Shown piece after piece: positions 35,922 through 46,240 of a DNA stretch of 64,000 bases. The stretch's first letter is position 1; the number at the start of each line of letters is the position of its first letter. This DNA comes from Janibacter limosus NBRC 16128 (GTDB taxonomy: Bacteria > Actinomycetota > Actinomycetes > Actinomycetales > Dermatophilaceae): NCBI RefSeq assembly GCF_001570985.1, contig NZ_BCSS01000016.1, forward strand, positions 1-64,000. The letters run 5' to 3'. Position numbers and translations under genes: made by a program. The notes beneath the pieces are model-generated. The model had not been told where the DNA came from and did no database searches. It saw only the letters and a list, made by a program, of their open reading frames with translations.

Positions 35922-36515
35922 GTGCCCCTCTCCACGCTCGCCGGTCTGCTCACCGGCCTGACCCTCATCGTCGCCATCGGCGCCCAGAATGCCTTCGTCC
36001 TGCGGCAGGGGATCCGCCGGGAGCACCTCGCGCCCGTCGTCCTCATCTGCATCGCGGCAGACGCGCTGCTCATCGGGCTCGGCACCGCCGGTGTCGGCGC
36101 GCTGGTGAGCGCGCAGCCCGGGCTCGTGCGGGCCGTCACCTGGCTGGGCGCGGCCTATCTCATCGGCTACGGGCTGCTCGCCCTGCGGCGAGCGGCCCGA
36201 CCGGAGGGGCTGAGCACCTCGGCTGCGACGTCACGTGGCTCGGTCGTGGCGACGACGCTGGCGATCACCTTCCTCAACCCGCACGTCTACCTCGACACGG
36301 TCCTCATGCTCGGCTCGATCGCCAACGGCCACGGCGAGCAGCGCTGGGCCTTCGCCGGCGGCGCGATGCTCGGCAGCACGATCTGGTTCACCGCTCTCGG
36401 CCTGGGGGCCCGTGCCCTGGCGGGCCCCCTCGCTCGTCCGGGGACCTGGCGGGTCCTCGACGCCGTCATCGGCGTGACGATGATCGGGCTGGCGGCCCTC
36501 CTCGTCACGAGGTGA
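35922..36515 (+). CDS. LysE/ArgO-family basic amino-acid exporter
   Basis: A 197-residue membrane protein with about six hydrophobic segments. IGAQNAFVLRQGIRREHL near the N-terminus and LNPHVYLDTVLMLGS in the middle are the signatures of the LysE/ArgO branch, which exports lysine and arginine. The start is the GTG at 35922. Its divergent LysG/ArgP-type regulator should induce it when basic amino acids or peptides accumulate. It ends six bases from the convergent hflX stop. Confidence 0.95.
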   Translation: MPLSTLAGLLTGLTLIVAIGAQNAFVLRQGIRREHLAPVVLICIAADALLIGLGTAGVGALVSAQPGLVRAVTWLGAAYLIGYGLLALRRAARPEGLSTSAATSRGSVVATTLAITFLNPHVYLDTVLMLGSIANGHGEQRWAFAGGAMLGSTIWFTALGLGARALAGPLARPGTWRVLDAVIGVTMIGLAALLVTR

Positions 36516-36521
36516 GCCGCC

Positions 36522-38018
36522 TCAGCCGACAGCGGCGAAGGGGGTCAGCTCGGACGCGAGGTCGGGGTTGACCCTGGCGTGCACCAGGGTGCCGTCGGCG
36601 ACGTGGTCCTCCGAGAGGATCTCCGCCTCGTCGTGCAGTCGGCTGACGAGGTCGCCGCGCGCGTAGGGCACGAGGACCTCGACGTCGATGTCCGGCTTGG
36701 GCAGCTCCTCGGCGATGAGCGCCAGGAGCTCGGGGATGCCCTTGCCGGTGCGTGCGGAGACGGCGATCGAGTGCTTTTCGTGCAGGAGGATGCGGTCGAC
36801 GACCTCGGGGTCGGCGACATCGGCCTTGTTGATGACGATGACCTCCTTGACATCGGTCGCGTCGACATCCGTCAGGACGCTGCGCACCGCGGAGATCTGC
36901 CCCTCGGGGTCGGGGTGCGAGCCGTCGACGACGTGCAGCAGCAGGTCGGCCTCGCCCACCTCCTCGAGCGTGGAGCGGAAGGCCTCGACGAGCTGCGGCG
37001 GCAGCTCGCGGACGAACCCGACGGTGTCGGCGAGGGTGTACTCGCGTCCGTCGACCGTCTCGGAGCGACGCACGGTGGTGTCGAGGGTCGCGAAGAGCTG
37101 GTTGTCGACGAGCACCCCGGCGTGGGTGAGGCGGTTGAGCAGCGTCGACTTGCCGGCGTTGGTGTAGCCGGCGATGGCGACGGAGGGCGTGCCATTGCTG
37201 CGGCGTGAGGAGCGCTTGGTGTCGCGGTGCGTCTTCATCCCCGCGATGTCGCGCTTGAGCTTGGCGATGCGCGTGTTGATGCGACGACGGTCCAGCTCGA
37301 TCTTCGTCTCACCGGGGCCACGCGAGCCCATACCCTGACCACCGGCCGCCTGGCCACCGGCCTGACGGGACATCGACTCGCCCCATCCGCGCAGACGCGG
37401 CAGCAGGTACTGCAGCTGGGCCAGCTCGACCTGCGCCCGACCCTCACGCGACTGGGCGTGCTGGGCGAAGATGTCGAGGATCAGCGCCGTGCGGTCGATG
37501 ACCTTGACCTTGACGACGTCCTCGAGCGCACGCCGCTGGCTCGGGCTCAGCTCGGTGTCGCACACGACCGTGTCCGCGCCCTGCGCCACCACGATGTCAC
37601 GCAGCTCGAGCGCCTTGCCGGAGCCGAGATAGGTGCCGGGGTCAGGATTTTGCCGCCTCTGCAGGACCCCCTCGAGGACCTCGGAGCCGGCCGTCTCGGC
37701 GAGCGCGGCGAGCTCGCGCATCGAGTTCTCGGCGTCCTCGACGCTGCCCTGCGTCCAGACGGCAGCCAGGACGACTCGCTCGAGGCGCAGCTGCCGGTAC
37801 TCGACCTCGGAGATGTCCTCCATCTCCGTCGAGAGTCCCTGCACACGGCGCAGGGCGGAGCGCTCCTCGCGGTCGAGCTGGTCGCCGTCATAGCCTCCGC
37901 CGTCGATGAAGCCGTCGTCCTCGGCGAGTGCCTGGGCGCGGCGCGAGAGGACTCGGTCGATCGTGGCGTCGATGGCGTCGTCGCTGGGCGCGTCGTGGTC
38001 GTGAAGTGGTTCTGTCAT
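36522..38018 (-). CDS. hflX: HflX, ribosome-associated GTPase
   Basis: A 498-residue GTPase that splits stalled ribosomes under stress. The N-terminal HflX domain has SEVLEGVLQRRQNPDPGTYL and GSGKALELRD; the linker has LLPRLRGWGESMSRQAGGQA and GSRGPGETKIELDRRRI; the G domain has GYTNAGKSTLLNRL, DTVGFVRELP and INKADV. The ATG at 38018 is followed by an actinobacterial acidic extension of about 60 residues. HflX normally follows dapF in actinobacteria; here it is still on the same strand and in the same order, but is separated from dapF by over 10 kb. Confidence 0.97.
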   Translation of the reverse strand: MTEPLHDHDAPSDDAIDATIDRVLSRRAQALAEDDGFIDGGGYDGDQLDREERSALRRVQGLSTEMEDISEVEYRQLRLERVVLAAVWTQGSVEDAENSMRELAALAETAGSEVLEGVLQRRQNPDPGTYLGSGKALELRDIVVAQGADTVVCDTELSPSQRRALEDVVKVKVIDRTALILDIFAQHAQSREGRAQVELAQLQYLLPRLRGWGESMSRQAGGQAAGGQGMGSRGPGETKIELDRRRINTRIAKLKRDIAGMKTHRDTKRSSRRSNGTPSVAIAGYTNAGKSTLLNRLTHAGVLVDNQLFATLDTTVRRSETVDGREYTLADTVGFVRELPPQLVEAFRSTLEEVGEADLLLHVVDGSHPDPEGQISAVRSVLTDVDATDVKEVIVINKADVADPEVVDRILLHEKHSIAVSARTGKGIPELLALIAEELPKPDIDVEVLVPYARGDLVSRLHDEAEILSEDHVADGTLVHARVNPDLASELTPFAAVG

Positions 38019-38061
38019 GTTCTCCTCAGGGTCTCACCCAGCAACGCCCTTCGGCCAATGG

Positions 38062-38531
38062 TTAGTCCTCGTCGTCGCCGATCGCGTCCATGAGGGCCTC
38101 CTGGAAAGCTCCCTCGATGAGGACGGCGTTGCCGTTGCCGGACTCGCCTGGCGCGTGACGCCGCTCGTGCGGCCGTCACTGGCCAGGTGGTAGACGTGCG
38201 GGCTGACGGGGCCGGGCTCGCTCTCGTACTCCCCCTCGGCAAACCTCCAGGAAGTTCATCGCGAGCACCAGGGCCCTGTGACCGGGTGCACCGCCAGGAC
38301 GTGGCGGCACGGCATCGCGACGAGCAGACCGCCGCGTCCCTGCGCGACATCGGGTCGTCCTCGTCGAGGAGGGTCGTCACGTGGTCAGGGAGCGGCAGCT
38401 CGATCAGGTTGGCGCGGGCCGGCCATGGGCCGGTCAGCGGCCTGCGGGTCCAGAGCCGGCAGCACCGACCCCTCGTGTCCTCCGACCGGTGGTGGTTGCG
38501 GTGGCCTGCGCCAGCGGTCGAAGATCCCCAT
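38062..38531 (-). pseudogene. Decayed gene with several frame breaks (hypothetical actinobacterial protein)
   Basis: Between hflX and the amino-acid permease, the minus strand carries pieces of one protein in changing frames. It starts MGIFDRWRRP at the ATG 38529-38531. Another frame then gives LTGPWPARANLIELPLPDHV and TTLLDEDDPMSRRDAAV, followed by LLVAMPCRHVLAVHPV, then LVLAMNFLE, then FAEGEYESEPGPVSPHVYHL, and finally NAVLIEGAFQEALMDAIGDD with a stop at 38062-38064. The order of fragments matches an actinobacterial hypothetical family of about 250 residues or more that I recognise only loosely. At least four shifts and a shortened total point to decay rather than sequencing error. No function is known. 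Confidence 0.75.
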
Positions 38532-38606
38532 CAAGCCAGTCTTTCAGGGGCCTGGAGCGTGAGCGCGATGTGCCGTGCTCGAGGCGTCGGCGTAAGGTCG
38601 GCGCTC

Positions 38607-40058
38607 GTGTCCACCCACACCACACCTGCGCAGCCGGCTCCCGCGACGGACCACCTCGAGCGGGGACTGAACCCCCGCCACGTGCAGTTCATCGCCCTCG
38701 GCACCGCCATCGGCACGGGTCTGTTCTTCGGCTCCTCCGAGACGATCCAGGCCGCGGGCCCGGCGGTCCTGCTGGCCTACCTCGTCGCCGGCGCGATGGT
38801 CTTCATCGTCATGCGGGCCCTCGGTGAGATGGCCGTGCGCCACCCCGTCGCCGGGTCCTTCGCCCAGTACTCCGGGTCCTTCCTCGGCCCCTTCGCCGGC
38901 TTCATCACCGGCTGGGTGTTCTGGCTCGAGCTGGCCGTCGTCGCGATCGCCGACATGACGGCCGTCGCCACCTACATGGGGCTGTGGTTCCCCGACGTGC
39001 CCGGGTGGGCGTGGATGGTCGCCGCGATCGCCTTCATCGGCTGCCTCAACCTCATGGCGGTCCAGGTCTTCGGCGAGATGGAGTTCTGGTTCTCCCTCAT
39101 CAAGGTCTTGGCGATCATCGCGCTCGTCATCGGCGGCCTCGTACTCATCTTCTGGGGCAAGGAGGTCGGCGGGACCACCCCCGACTTCGCCAACCTGTGG
39201 AGCCACGACGGCTTCGCCCCCTTCGGCCTGTGGGGGATCATCATGAGCCTGAGTGTCGTCGTCTTCTCCTTCGGCGGGATCGAGACGCTGGGCATGACCG
39301 CCGGTGAGGCCGATGACCCGGACCGTTCCATCGCTCGCGCGGTCAACACGGTGCCCTTCCGGATCCTGCTCTTCTACGTCGCGGCCCTCGCGGTCATCAT
39401 GTCGATCATCCCGTGGAGCGAGGTGACCGGCGAGACCTCTCCCTTCGTCGAGGTCTTCGCCGCCCTGGACATCCCGGCCGCCGAGCACATCATGAATTTC
39501 GTCGTCCTCACCGCTGCCCTGTCGGCGATGAACGCGATCTTCTACGCCTGCTCCCGCACGATGTACGGCCTCGCCGAGCAGGGGCACGCGCCGCGGTCCT
39601 TCCTGCGGCTCTCACGTCACGGCCACATCCCCGTCGTGCCCGTCCTGTGCATGTTCGTCACCGGCGCGGTCGGGATCGCGCTCTACCTGAGCATCGAGGA
39701 CCGGCTCTTCTTCTACGTCGCAGCCATCGCCACGTTCGCCACGGTCTTCACCTGGCTGATGATCCTGCTCGCCCACTGGCGGATGCGGGCCCGCATGACC
39801 CGCGAGGGCGCTGCGGCGACGAGCTACGCCATGCCCCTCTTCCCCGTGCTCAACACCATCGCGATCGCCTTCATGGTCGGTGTCATCGTGCTGCTGGCCA
39901 CCACCGACGCAGGTCGCAATGCGTTCTACGTCGGGGCGGGGGCACTTCTGCTCCTCACCGCCGCGTACTTCGGCTGCGTGCGTGGCGAAGGGAGGGAGCC
40001 GATCGTGCTCCCTCCCCACACCGTCGATCAGCGCTCGGGCACTGCCGGCGGGGAGTGA
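38607..40058 (+). CDS. Amino-acid permease, APC/AAT family
   Basis: A 483-residue transporter with 12 predicted helices. The first helix carries the consensus GTAIGTGLFFGSSETIQAAGP of the AAT branch (AroP, AnsP, ProY, GabP type). FSFGGIETLGMTAGEADDPD is the conserved sixth-helix region, and SRTMYGLAEQGHAP lies in the cytoplasmic loop. Proton-coupled uptake of an amino acid is expected; the specific one is not predictable. The GTG at 38607-38609 is chosen because the upstream frame lies in the decayed gene. Five bases separate its stop from that of glpD. Confidence 0.92.
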   Translation: MSTHTTPAQPAPATDHLERGLNPRHVQFIALGTAIGTGLFFGSSETIQAAGPAVLLAYLVAGAMVFIVMRALGEMAVRHPVAGSFAQYSGSFLGPFAGFITGWVFWLELAVVAIADMTAVATYMGLWFPDVPGWAWMVAAIAFIGCLNLMAVQVFGEMEFWFSLIKVLAIIALVIGGLVLIFWGKEVGGTTPDFANLWSHDGFAPFGLWGIIMSLSVVVFSFGGIETLGMTAGEADDPDRSIARAVNTVPFRILLFYVAALAVIMSIIPWSEVTGETSPFVEVFAALDIPAAEHIMNFVVLTAALSAMNAIFYACSRTMYGLAEQGHAPRSFLRLSRHGHIPVVPVLCMFVTGAVGIALYLSIEDRLFFYVAAIATFATVFTWLMILLAHWRMRARMTREGAAATSYAMPLFPVLNTIAIAFMVGVIVLLATTDAGRNAFYVGAGALLLLTAAYFGCVRGEGREPIVLPPHTVDQRSGTAGGE

Positions 40059-40062
40059 CCCC

Positions 40063-41769
40063 TCAGCCCTTGGCCAGGGTGCGGATGTCGGTCGCCTCGG
40101 TGCGCTCGGCGTCTGCCCGCTCGTCCTCGGTCAGCTGCTGGCTCTCGATCTCGGCCTGCACCCGACGCACGTAGTGCTCGATCTCCGAGCTGGTCCGCTC
40201 TTCGTCCCAGCCGAGCTCGGCAGCGAGGATCGGGCCGGCCGTCCGGGCGGCCAGCACACCCCGGTCCGGGGTCTCGATGGAGATCCGGGTCCGGCGGGTC
40301 AGCAGGTCGTTGAGGTGGATCGTCGCCTCGTGCCGCGCCGCGTAGACGACCTCGACCCGCAGGTACTCCTCGGCACCGGTGAGCGGCTCTGCGAGAGAGC
40401 GGTCCTCGTCGATGAGCGCGAAGAGGTCGACCGAGAGGGAGCCGTAGCGGTCGAGCAGGTGGGTGAGCCGCCAGACGGGCAGGTCGTGCCGGCGGCTGAG
40501 CGTGTCCACCTGGTTGACGAGCGCCGGGTACCCCTCGGCACCGATGAGAGGGATGTGCTCGGTGACGCTGTCGGGGACACCCGCGGACAGGTCCTCACGG
40601 GCCGCGTCGACCGCATCCTGTGCCATGACGCGATAGGTCGTGTACTTGCCGCCGGCGATGGAGATGAGCCCCGGCTGGGGGCGGGCGACCGCGTGCTCCC
40701 GGCTGAGCTGCGAGGACTCCTCTGACTCTCCCGCCAGCAACGGTCGCAGACCGGCGTAGACGCCCTGAATGTCCTCACGGGTCAGCGGGGTGAGGAGCAC
40801 GCCGTTGATCTGCTCGAGGATGTAATCGATGTCCGCGGACGTCGCCGCCGGGTGTGCCCGCGAGAGGTTCCAGTCGGTGTCGGTGGTGCCAATGATCCAG
40901 TGGGTGCCCCACGGGATGCAGAAGAGGACGGATTTTTCCGTCCGCAGGATCAGGCCCGTCTCGGAGTTGACCCGGTCACGGGCCACGACGATGTGCACGC
41001 CCTTGCTCGCGCGGACGTGGAACCGGCCGCGACCGCCGGCCATCCGCTGGATGTCATCAGTCCACACACCGGTGCAGTTGATGACCACCGAGGCCCTGAC
41101 CTCGACCTCGTCGCCCGTCTCGACATCGAGGACCGTCGCACCCACGACCCGCTCACCTGCGTGCAGCAGACCGGTGACCTTTGCGGAGTTGAGGACAGTT
41201 GCTCCGTAGGAGGCTGCGGTACGCACGACCGTCAGGGTGTGACGAGCGTCGTCGCACTGGGCGTCGTGGTAGAGCAGGCCACCGTGGTGGACCGACGGCT
41301 TGAGGCCGGGCGCGATCCGCCGCACTCCCCCCTTCGTCAGTTGCTTGGTGCGGGGCACCGACCGGCCGCCGCCCATCGTGTCGTAGAGCGTCAGCCCTGC
41401 GGTCACGTACGGCCGCTCCCAGATCGGGTGCGAGAGCGGATACAGGAAGGAGACCGGCTTGACCAGGTGGGGCGCGATGCGCGTCAGCATCAGCTCGCGC
41501 TCCTTGAGCGCCTCGCGGACGAGCCCGAAGTTCAGCTGCTCGAGGTAGCGCACACCGCCGTGGAAGAGCTTGCTGGAGCGCGAAGAGGTGCCCGACGCGA
41601 AGTCGCGCTGCTCGACGAGAGCCACCTTGAGACCACGGGTGGCAGCGTCGAGAGCGACGCCGGCGCCGGTCACGCCACCGCCGATGACGAGGACGTCCAG
41701 GTCCTCTTCGGCGATGCGACGCCAGGCTGCGGCGCGCTGCGTTGGGTCAAGCGGGGTGGGATTCGGCAT
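40063..41769 (-). CDS. glpD: Glycerol-3-phosphate dehydrogenase, aerobic type
   Basis: A 568-residue flavoprotein that oxidises glycerol 3-phosphate to dihydroxyacetone phosphate and feeds electrons to the quinone pool. The FAD-binding motif VLVIGGGVTGAGVALDAATRG (two adjoining parts) is near residue 25, followed by RDFASGTSSRSSKLFHGGVR, FCIPWGTHWIIGTTDTDW and ISIAGGKYTTYRVMAQD, all standard. The ATG at 41767-41769 excludes an unrelated upstream extension. It is divergent from glpK with only about 60 bases between them, so the pair share a control region. Confidence 0.97.
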   Translation of the reverse strand: MPNPTPLDPTQRAAAWRRIAEEDLDVLVIGGGVTGAGVALDAATRGLKVALVEQRDFASGTSSRSSKLFHGGVRYLEQLNFGLVREALKERELMLTRIAPHLVKPVSFLYPLSHPIWERPYVTAGLTLYDTMGGGRSVPRTKQLTKGGVRRIAPGLKPSVHHGGLLYHDAQCDDARHTLTVVRTAASYGATVLNSAKVTGLLHAGERVVGATVLDVETGDEVEVRASVVINCTGVWTDDIQRMAGGRGRFHVRASKGVHIVVARDRVNSETGLILRTEKSVLFCIPWGTHWIIGTTDTDWNLSRAHPAATSADIDYILEQINGVLLTPLTREDIQGVYAGLRPLLAGESEESSQLSREHAVARPQPGLISIAGGKYTTYRVMAQDAVDAAREDLSAGVPDSVTEHIPLIGAEGYPALVNQVDTLSRRHDLPVWRLTHLLDRYGSLSVDLFALIDEDRSLAEPLTGAEEYLRVEVVYAARHEATIHLNDLLTRRTRISIETPDRGVLAARTAGPILAAELGWDEERTSSEIEHYVRRVQAEIESQQLTEDERADAERTEATDIRTLAKG

Positions 41770-41828
41770 GGCACAACGGTAGTCGCGCTCCCCTCCATCG
41801 GTGAAGCCGACCTGACAAGATGCCGGAC

Positions 41829-43361
<1,533 letters not shown>

Positions 43362-43366
43362 GCAGC

Positions 43367-43933
43367 GTGTCCCGTCTCGTTCAACCGTTGGTGCCGCCCG
43401 GTACGTGGGGCAGCCGACGACAGCCCGTGCTGTCGTCGGGCTCACGCATCCTGAGACCGTGGGTGGCGCAGGACGCTCCTGCGCTCGTCGAGGCCCATGC
43501 GGATCCCGACATCCGCCAGTGGCACTCCCGGTCGATGACGCTTCGGGAGGCCGGGGAGTGGATCCTGACGAAGGACGAAAGCTGGCGGCAGGAGTCGGCT
43601 GCGGACTGGGCGGGCGAGGTGGATGCCCACGTCGTCGGCCGGGTCGGATTCCGGTGGCTGACCTTGGGCGGGGGCTGTGCCGAGATCGCCTACTGGACAC
43701 TCCCACGAGCCCGAGGGTACGGCCATGCCGTCAGCGCCGTCGGAATGCTGACCGAGTGGGCGATCGGCGCCGGCCTGCACCGCATCGAGCTGCGTCACTC
43801 CGTAGCCAACACTGCGTCATGTCGTGTCGCCGAGGCATGCGGCTATCGCGCTGAGGGCACTGCTGCCAGTGCCTTGCTCCATGCTGACGGCTGGCACGCC
43901 ATGCACCTGCACGGGTTGGTCGCGTCCACCTGA
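43367..43933 (+). CDS. GNAT-family N-acetyltransferase (RimJ/RimL-like)
   Basis: A 188-residue acetyltransferase. LSSGSRILRPWVAQDAPAL starts the fold; PDIRQWHSRSMTLREAGEWI and CAEIAYWTLPRARGYGHAVS include the acetyl-CoA pyrophosphate loop; RIELRHSVANTASCRVAEAC and GYRAEG finish it. The last two are typical of the RimJ/RimL-like branch that acetylates protein N-termini or small amines. The GTG at 43367 begins five bases after the glpK stop, so it may be read through from glpK. The substrate is unknown. Confidence 0.88.
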   Translation: MSRLVQPLVPPGTWGSRRQPVLSSGSRILRPWVAQDAPALVEAHADPDIRQWHSRSMTLREAGEWILTKDESWRQESAADWAGEVDAHVVGRVGFRWLTLGGGCAEIAYWTLPRARGYGHAVSAVGMLTEWAIGAGLHRIELRHSVANTASCRVAEACGYRAEGTAASALLHADGWHAMHLHGLVAST

Positions 43934-43953
43934 CCTGCTGTGGCGAAGGCGGG

Positions 43954-45468
43954 CTACGCCGCATCCGTCAGGCCCGCGAGGTGGACCTCGAGGGGCGAGT
44001 ACTGGATGTCGAAGCCGCGGCCTTGATGCCGCAAATCAGCCCCATCGGCGCAGCGTGAGTGCTCTGGTTCAGATGGTTGCGGTCGCCCGTGTCCGAGCAC
44101 GGGTGGCGCGACGCAGGAGTAGTCCTTGCCGGTCGGTGTTGTAAGGGTGACTTCGTGCGGTCCGCCGCCGGGATCCAACCCGGTCGAGACGACCTCGGCT
44201 CGCCACCCGGGGGCTTCCTTGACCAGGTTGTGCAGCTGACACTCACCCATCGCATTGATCGCTGACGTCTCGCCACCACGGGCGTGACCGGTCACGTGGT
44301 CGATGTCGCGGATCGGGGCGCCGCAGAAGGGCACCCGGCAGGTCGCGTCCCGTAGCTCGACCAACTGCCTCAACACCCCGGAGAACAGCCTGCGGGTGGA
44401 GTCCATCGCCACCAGGTCCCGGCCGCCCGGAGCGGTCCACAACCGCCGCAACCACGTCGCGGTCCCGGTGTCGCACAACCGCAGCAGGTGCTCACGAGCC
44501 ATCACGCCGGGCATCGCACCCCACCCCGGAACCTCGACCTCATCACCCGGTACAGGCTCCGTGTCGCTGTCCGTGGGCACGACCGCGCCCTCGCGCATCA
44601 CCAAGGCGACCTCGACCGGCTGGGGCTGGCCCTCCGCGCGACCGGACAACAGCTCCAGGGCCGTGTCAGCCATCCAGGCGCCCCGGCCCCGCTCATCCGC
44701 GACCCGAGCCGCGTCGACCGCCGGGTCACCCGTCGCGACCCACCGGGACTGCTCAGCCTTCTTCAACGCCGCAAACGCCCCGACCACATCCGTCAGCGGA
44801 CCCAGGATGCTCAACCACGCCATCCCATCCGGCGCCGGACGCACCGACACATTCCTCGAAGCGACTGCCCTGCGACGGCGACGCACCAGAGCCTCTGCGT
44901 CCAGATCCACCGTTGCCCGATGCGCCGCAGCCGCCAGCTCCTTGTCACTGACCGTCGTCAGGCACCCCGCCAGCCTGCGGTCAGCCTCGAGGCGGTCCTC
45001 ATGACTGAGACACGCGGTCTCACGAGCCACGATCGTCGCCCGCCACTCACACAACTCACCACACGTCAACGCCGCCAACGTGTGCGGCAGGTCATGCACC
45101 AAACCCTTCGCCAGGCCAACGTGCCGATCCGCCTGCCCCGGCGCGCACCGCCGAGCCAGAGCCAGCTCCGCCCGCGCCCCACGCCGGCGACACGACGCCT
45201 CACGCGCCGAGATCACCTCATCCACACGGTCCTGCGCCACCCGAGCATCGCGATCCTCGATAAAACGAGCCGTCGCGCGAGCCTGCAACGCCGCAGCCGC
45301 CCCCTTCGTCGCCTCCAACACAGAGACAACCTCCAACAGCTCCGCCTCGGACAAACCCTCCGCGCGAGCCGCGGACAACACCTCCAGCGAGGCAGCCAGC
45401 CGACCGGACAAGGACTCGCGCACCGGCGACCCATCCGCCGCGCTGCTGATCTCCACCTGATCGGTCAT
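43954..45468 (-). CDS. DUF222/HNH endonuclease-like protein (13E12 repeat type)
   Basis: A 504-residue protein of the group that includes the mycobacterial 13E12 repeat proteins. The N-terminal DUF222 helical region spans roughly 20-300. Near the C-terminus an HNH core is visible: CRVPFCGAPIRDIDHVTGHA, then GGETSAINAMGECQLHNLVK. A nuclease activity is predicted but has not been shown for most members; they may act in mobile elements or DNA repair. The ATG at 45466-45468 follows an AGGGAGG with good spacing. An SOS box lies 27 bases upstream of the start, so DNA damage should induce it. No terminal repeats were found. Confidence 0.92.
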   Translation of the reverse strand: MTDQVEISSAADGSPVRESLSGRLAASLEVLSAARAEGLSEAELLEVVSVLEATKGAAAALQARATARFIEDRDARVAQDRVDEVISAREASCRRRGARAELALARRCAPGQADRHVGLAKGLVHDLPHTLAALTCGELCEWRATIVARETACLSHEDRLEADRRLAGCLTTVSDKELAAAAHRATVDLDAEALVRRRRRAVASRNVSVRPAPDGMAWLSILGPLTDVVGAFAALKKAEQSRWVATGDPAVDAARVADERGRGAWMADTALELLSGRAEGQPQPVEVALVMREGAVVPTDSDTEPVPGDEVEVPGWGAMPGVMAREHLLRLCDTGTATWLRRLWTAPGGRDLVAMDSTRRLFSGVLRQLVELRDATCRVPFCGAPIRDIDHVTGHARGGETSAINAMGECQLHNLVKEAPGWRAEVVSTGLDPGGGPHEVTLTTPTGKDYSCVAPPVLGHGRPQPSEPEHSRCADGADLRHQGRGFDIQYSPLEVHLAGLTDAA

Positions 45469-45494
45469 CGCGCCTCCCTTCGCTCCACCCATTA

Positions 45495-45510
45495 TCGAAC
45501 ACCTGTTCGA
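45495..45510. promoter_or_regulatory. SOS box (LexA site) of the DUF222/HNH gene
   Basis: TCGAAC-ACCT-GTTCGA is a perfect match to the actinobacterial LexA consensus TCGAAC-N4-GTTCGA. It is 27-42 bases upstream of the HNH gene start. LexA control of 13E12-type genes is known in mycobacteria, which supports function here. Confidence 0.9.
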
Positions 45511-45628
45511 ACAATGCAAGGGGGTGGGGACAACTCTGTGACGAAGTCGCTCAGATCGCTGCGGCCCACGACCTCCTCGACACCACGAGTGTTCCACCGC
45601 TCACCGACAACGGATCTAGGGTGACCTC

Positions 45629-46240
45629 GTGACCGACCACTACTTCACCGACTCCCCCGCAGCGACCGACAAGCAGCGGCGCTCCCACGTCGTCGAGCTG
45701 GCCGGGCGCGAGGTCACCGTCGAGACCGCGGGCGGCATCTTCTCCCCCGGTGGTCTCGACCGCGCGACGGCGATCCTCCTCGACGAGGTGCCCGAGCCCC
45801 CTTCTGCCGGAGACCTGCTCGACATCGGCTGTGGTTGGGGGCCGATCGCTCTCACTCTCGCGATGCACTCCCCCGAGGCCACCGTCTGGGCCGTGGACGT
45901 CACCGAGCGTGCTCTCGACCTCACCCGCCGCAATGCCGCGTCGCTGGGTCTCGACAACGTGCGGACTGCCCGGCCGGACGAGGTCCCGGCAGACCTCCCC
46001 TTCGCCGCCATCTGGTCCAACCCGCCGATCCGCATCGGCAAGCCGGCCGTACAGGAGCTGCTGAGCACGTGGCTCCCCCGTCTGGCGAAGGGGGCCGACG
46101 CCCACCTCGTCATCGGCAAGAACCTCGGAGCCGACGGCTACGCCTCGTGGATCACCAGCGAGCTCGGCCTGCCGACGCAGCGCGTCACGACGAGCAAGGG
46201 CTTCAGGGTCCTGCGCGCCAGCCGGCCCGAGGTGGGTTGA
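45629..46240 (+). CDS. Class I methyltransferase, RsmC-like
   Basis: A 203-residue S-adenosylmethionine-dependent enzyme resembling the catalytic domain of RsmC/RsmD, which methylates guanine N2 in 16S rRNA. The SAM motif DLLDIGCGWGPIAL is at 62-75, and the NPPI motif at 131-134 is the variant of the NPPY motif of N-methyltransferases. GGIFSPGGLDRATAILLDEV upstream is typical of the RsmC group. The start is the GTG at 45629. Its 3' end overlaps the convergent unknown gene by 38 bases. Confidence 0.9.
   Translation: MTDHYFTDSPAATDKQRRSHVVELAGREVTVETAGGIFSPGGLDRATAILLDEVPEPPSAGDLLDIGCGWGPIALTLAMHSPEATVWAVDVTERALDLTRRNAASLGLDNVRTARPDEVPADLPFAAIWSNPPIRIGKPAVQELLSTWLPRLAKGADAHLVIGKNLGADGYASWITSELGLPTQRVTTSKGFRVLRASRPEVG

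Noticed and set aside
38187-38606. Upstream extension of the amino-acid permease
   Set aside because: It reads through the decayed gene in the opposite orientation and has no family similarity; the protein starts at the GTG 38607.
45500-45628. Terminal inverted repeats or target duplications around the DUF222/HNH gene
   Set aside because: The only strong dyad is the SOS box; no matching repeat was found at the other end of the gene.
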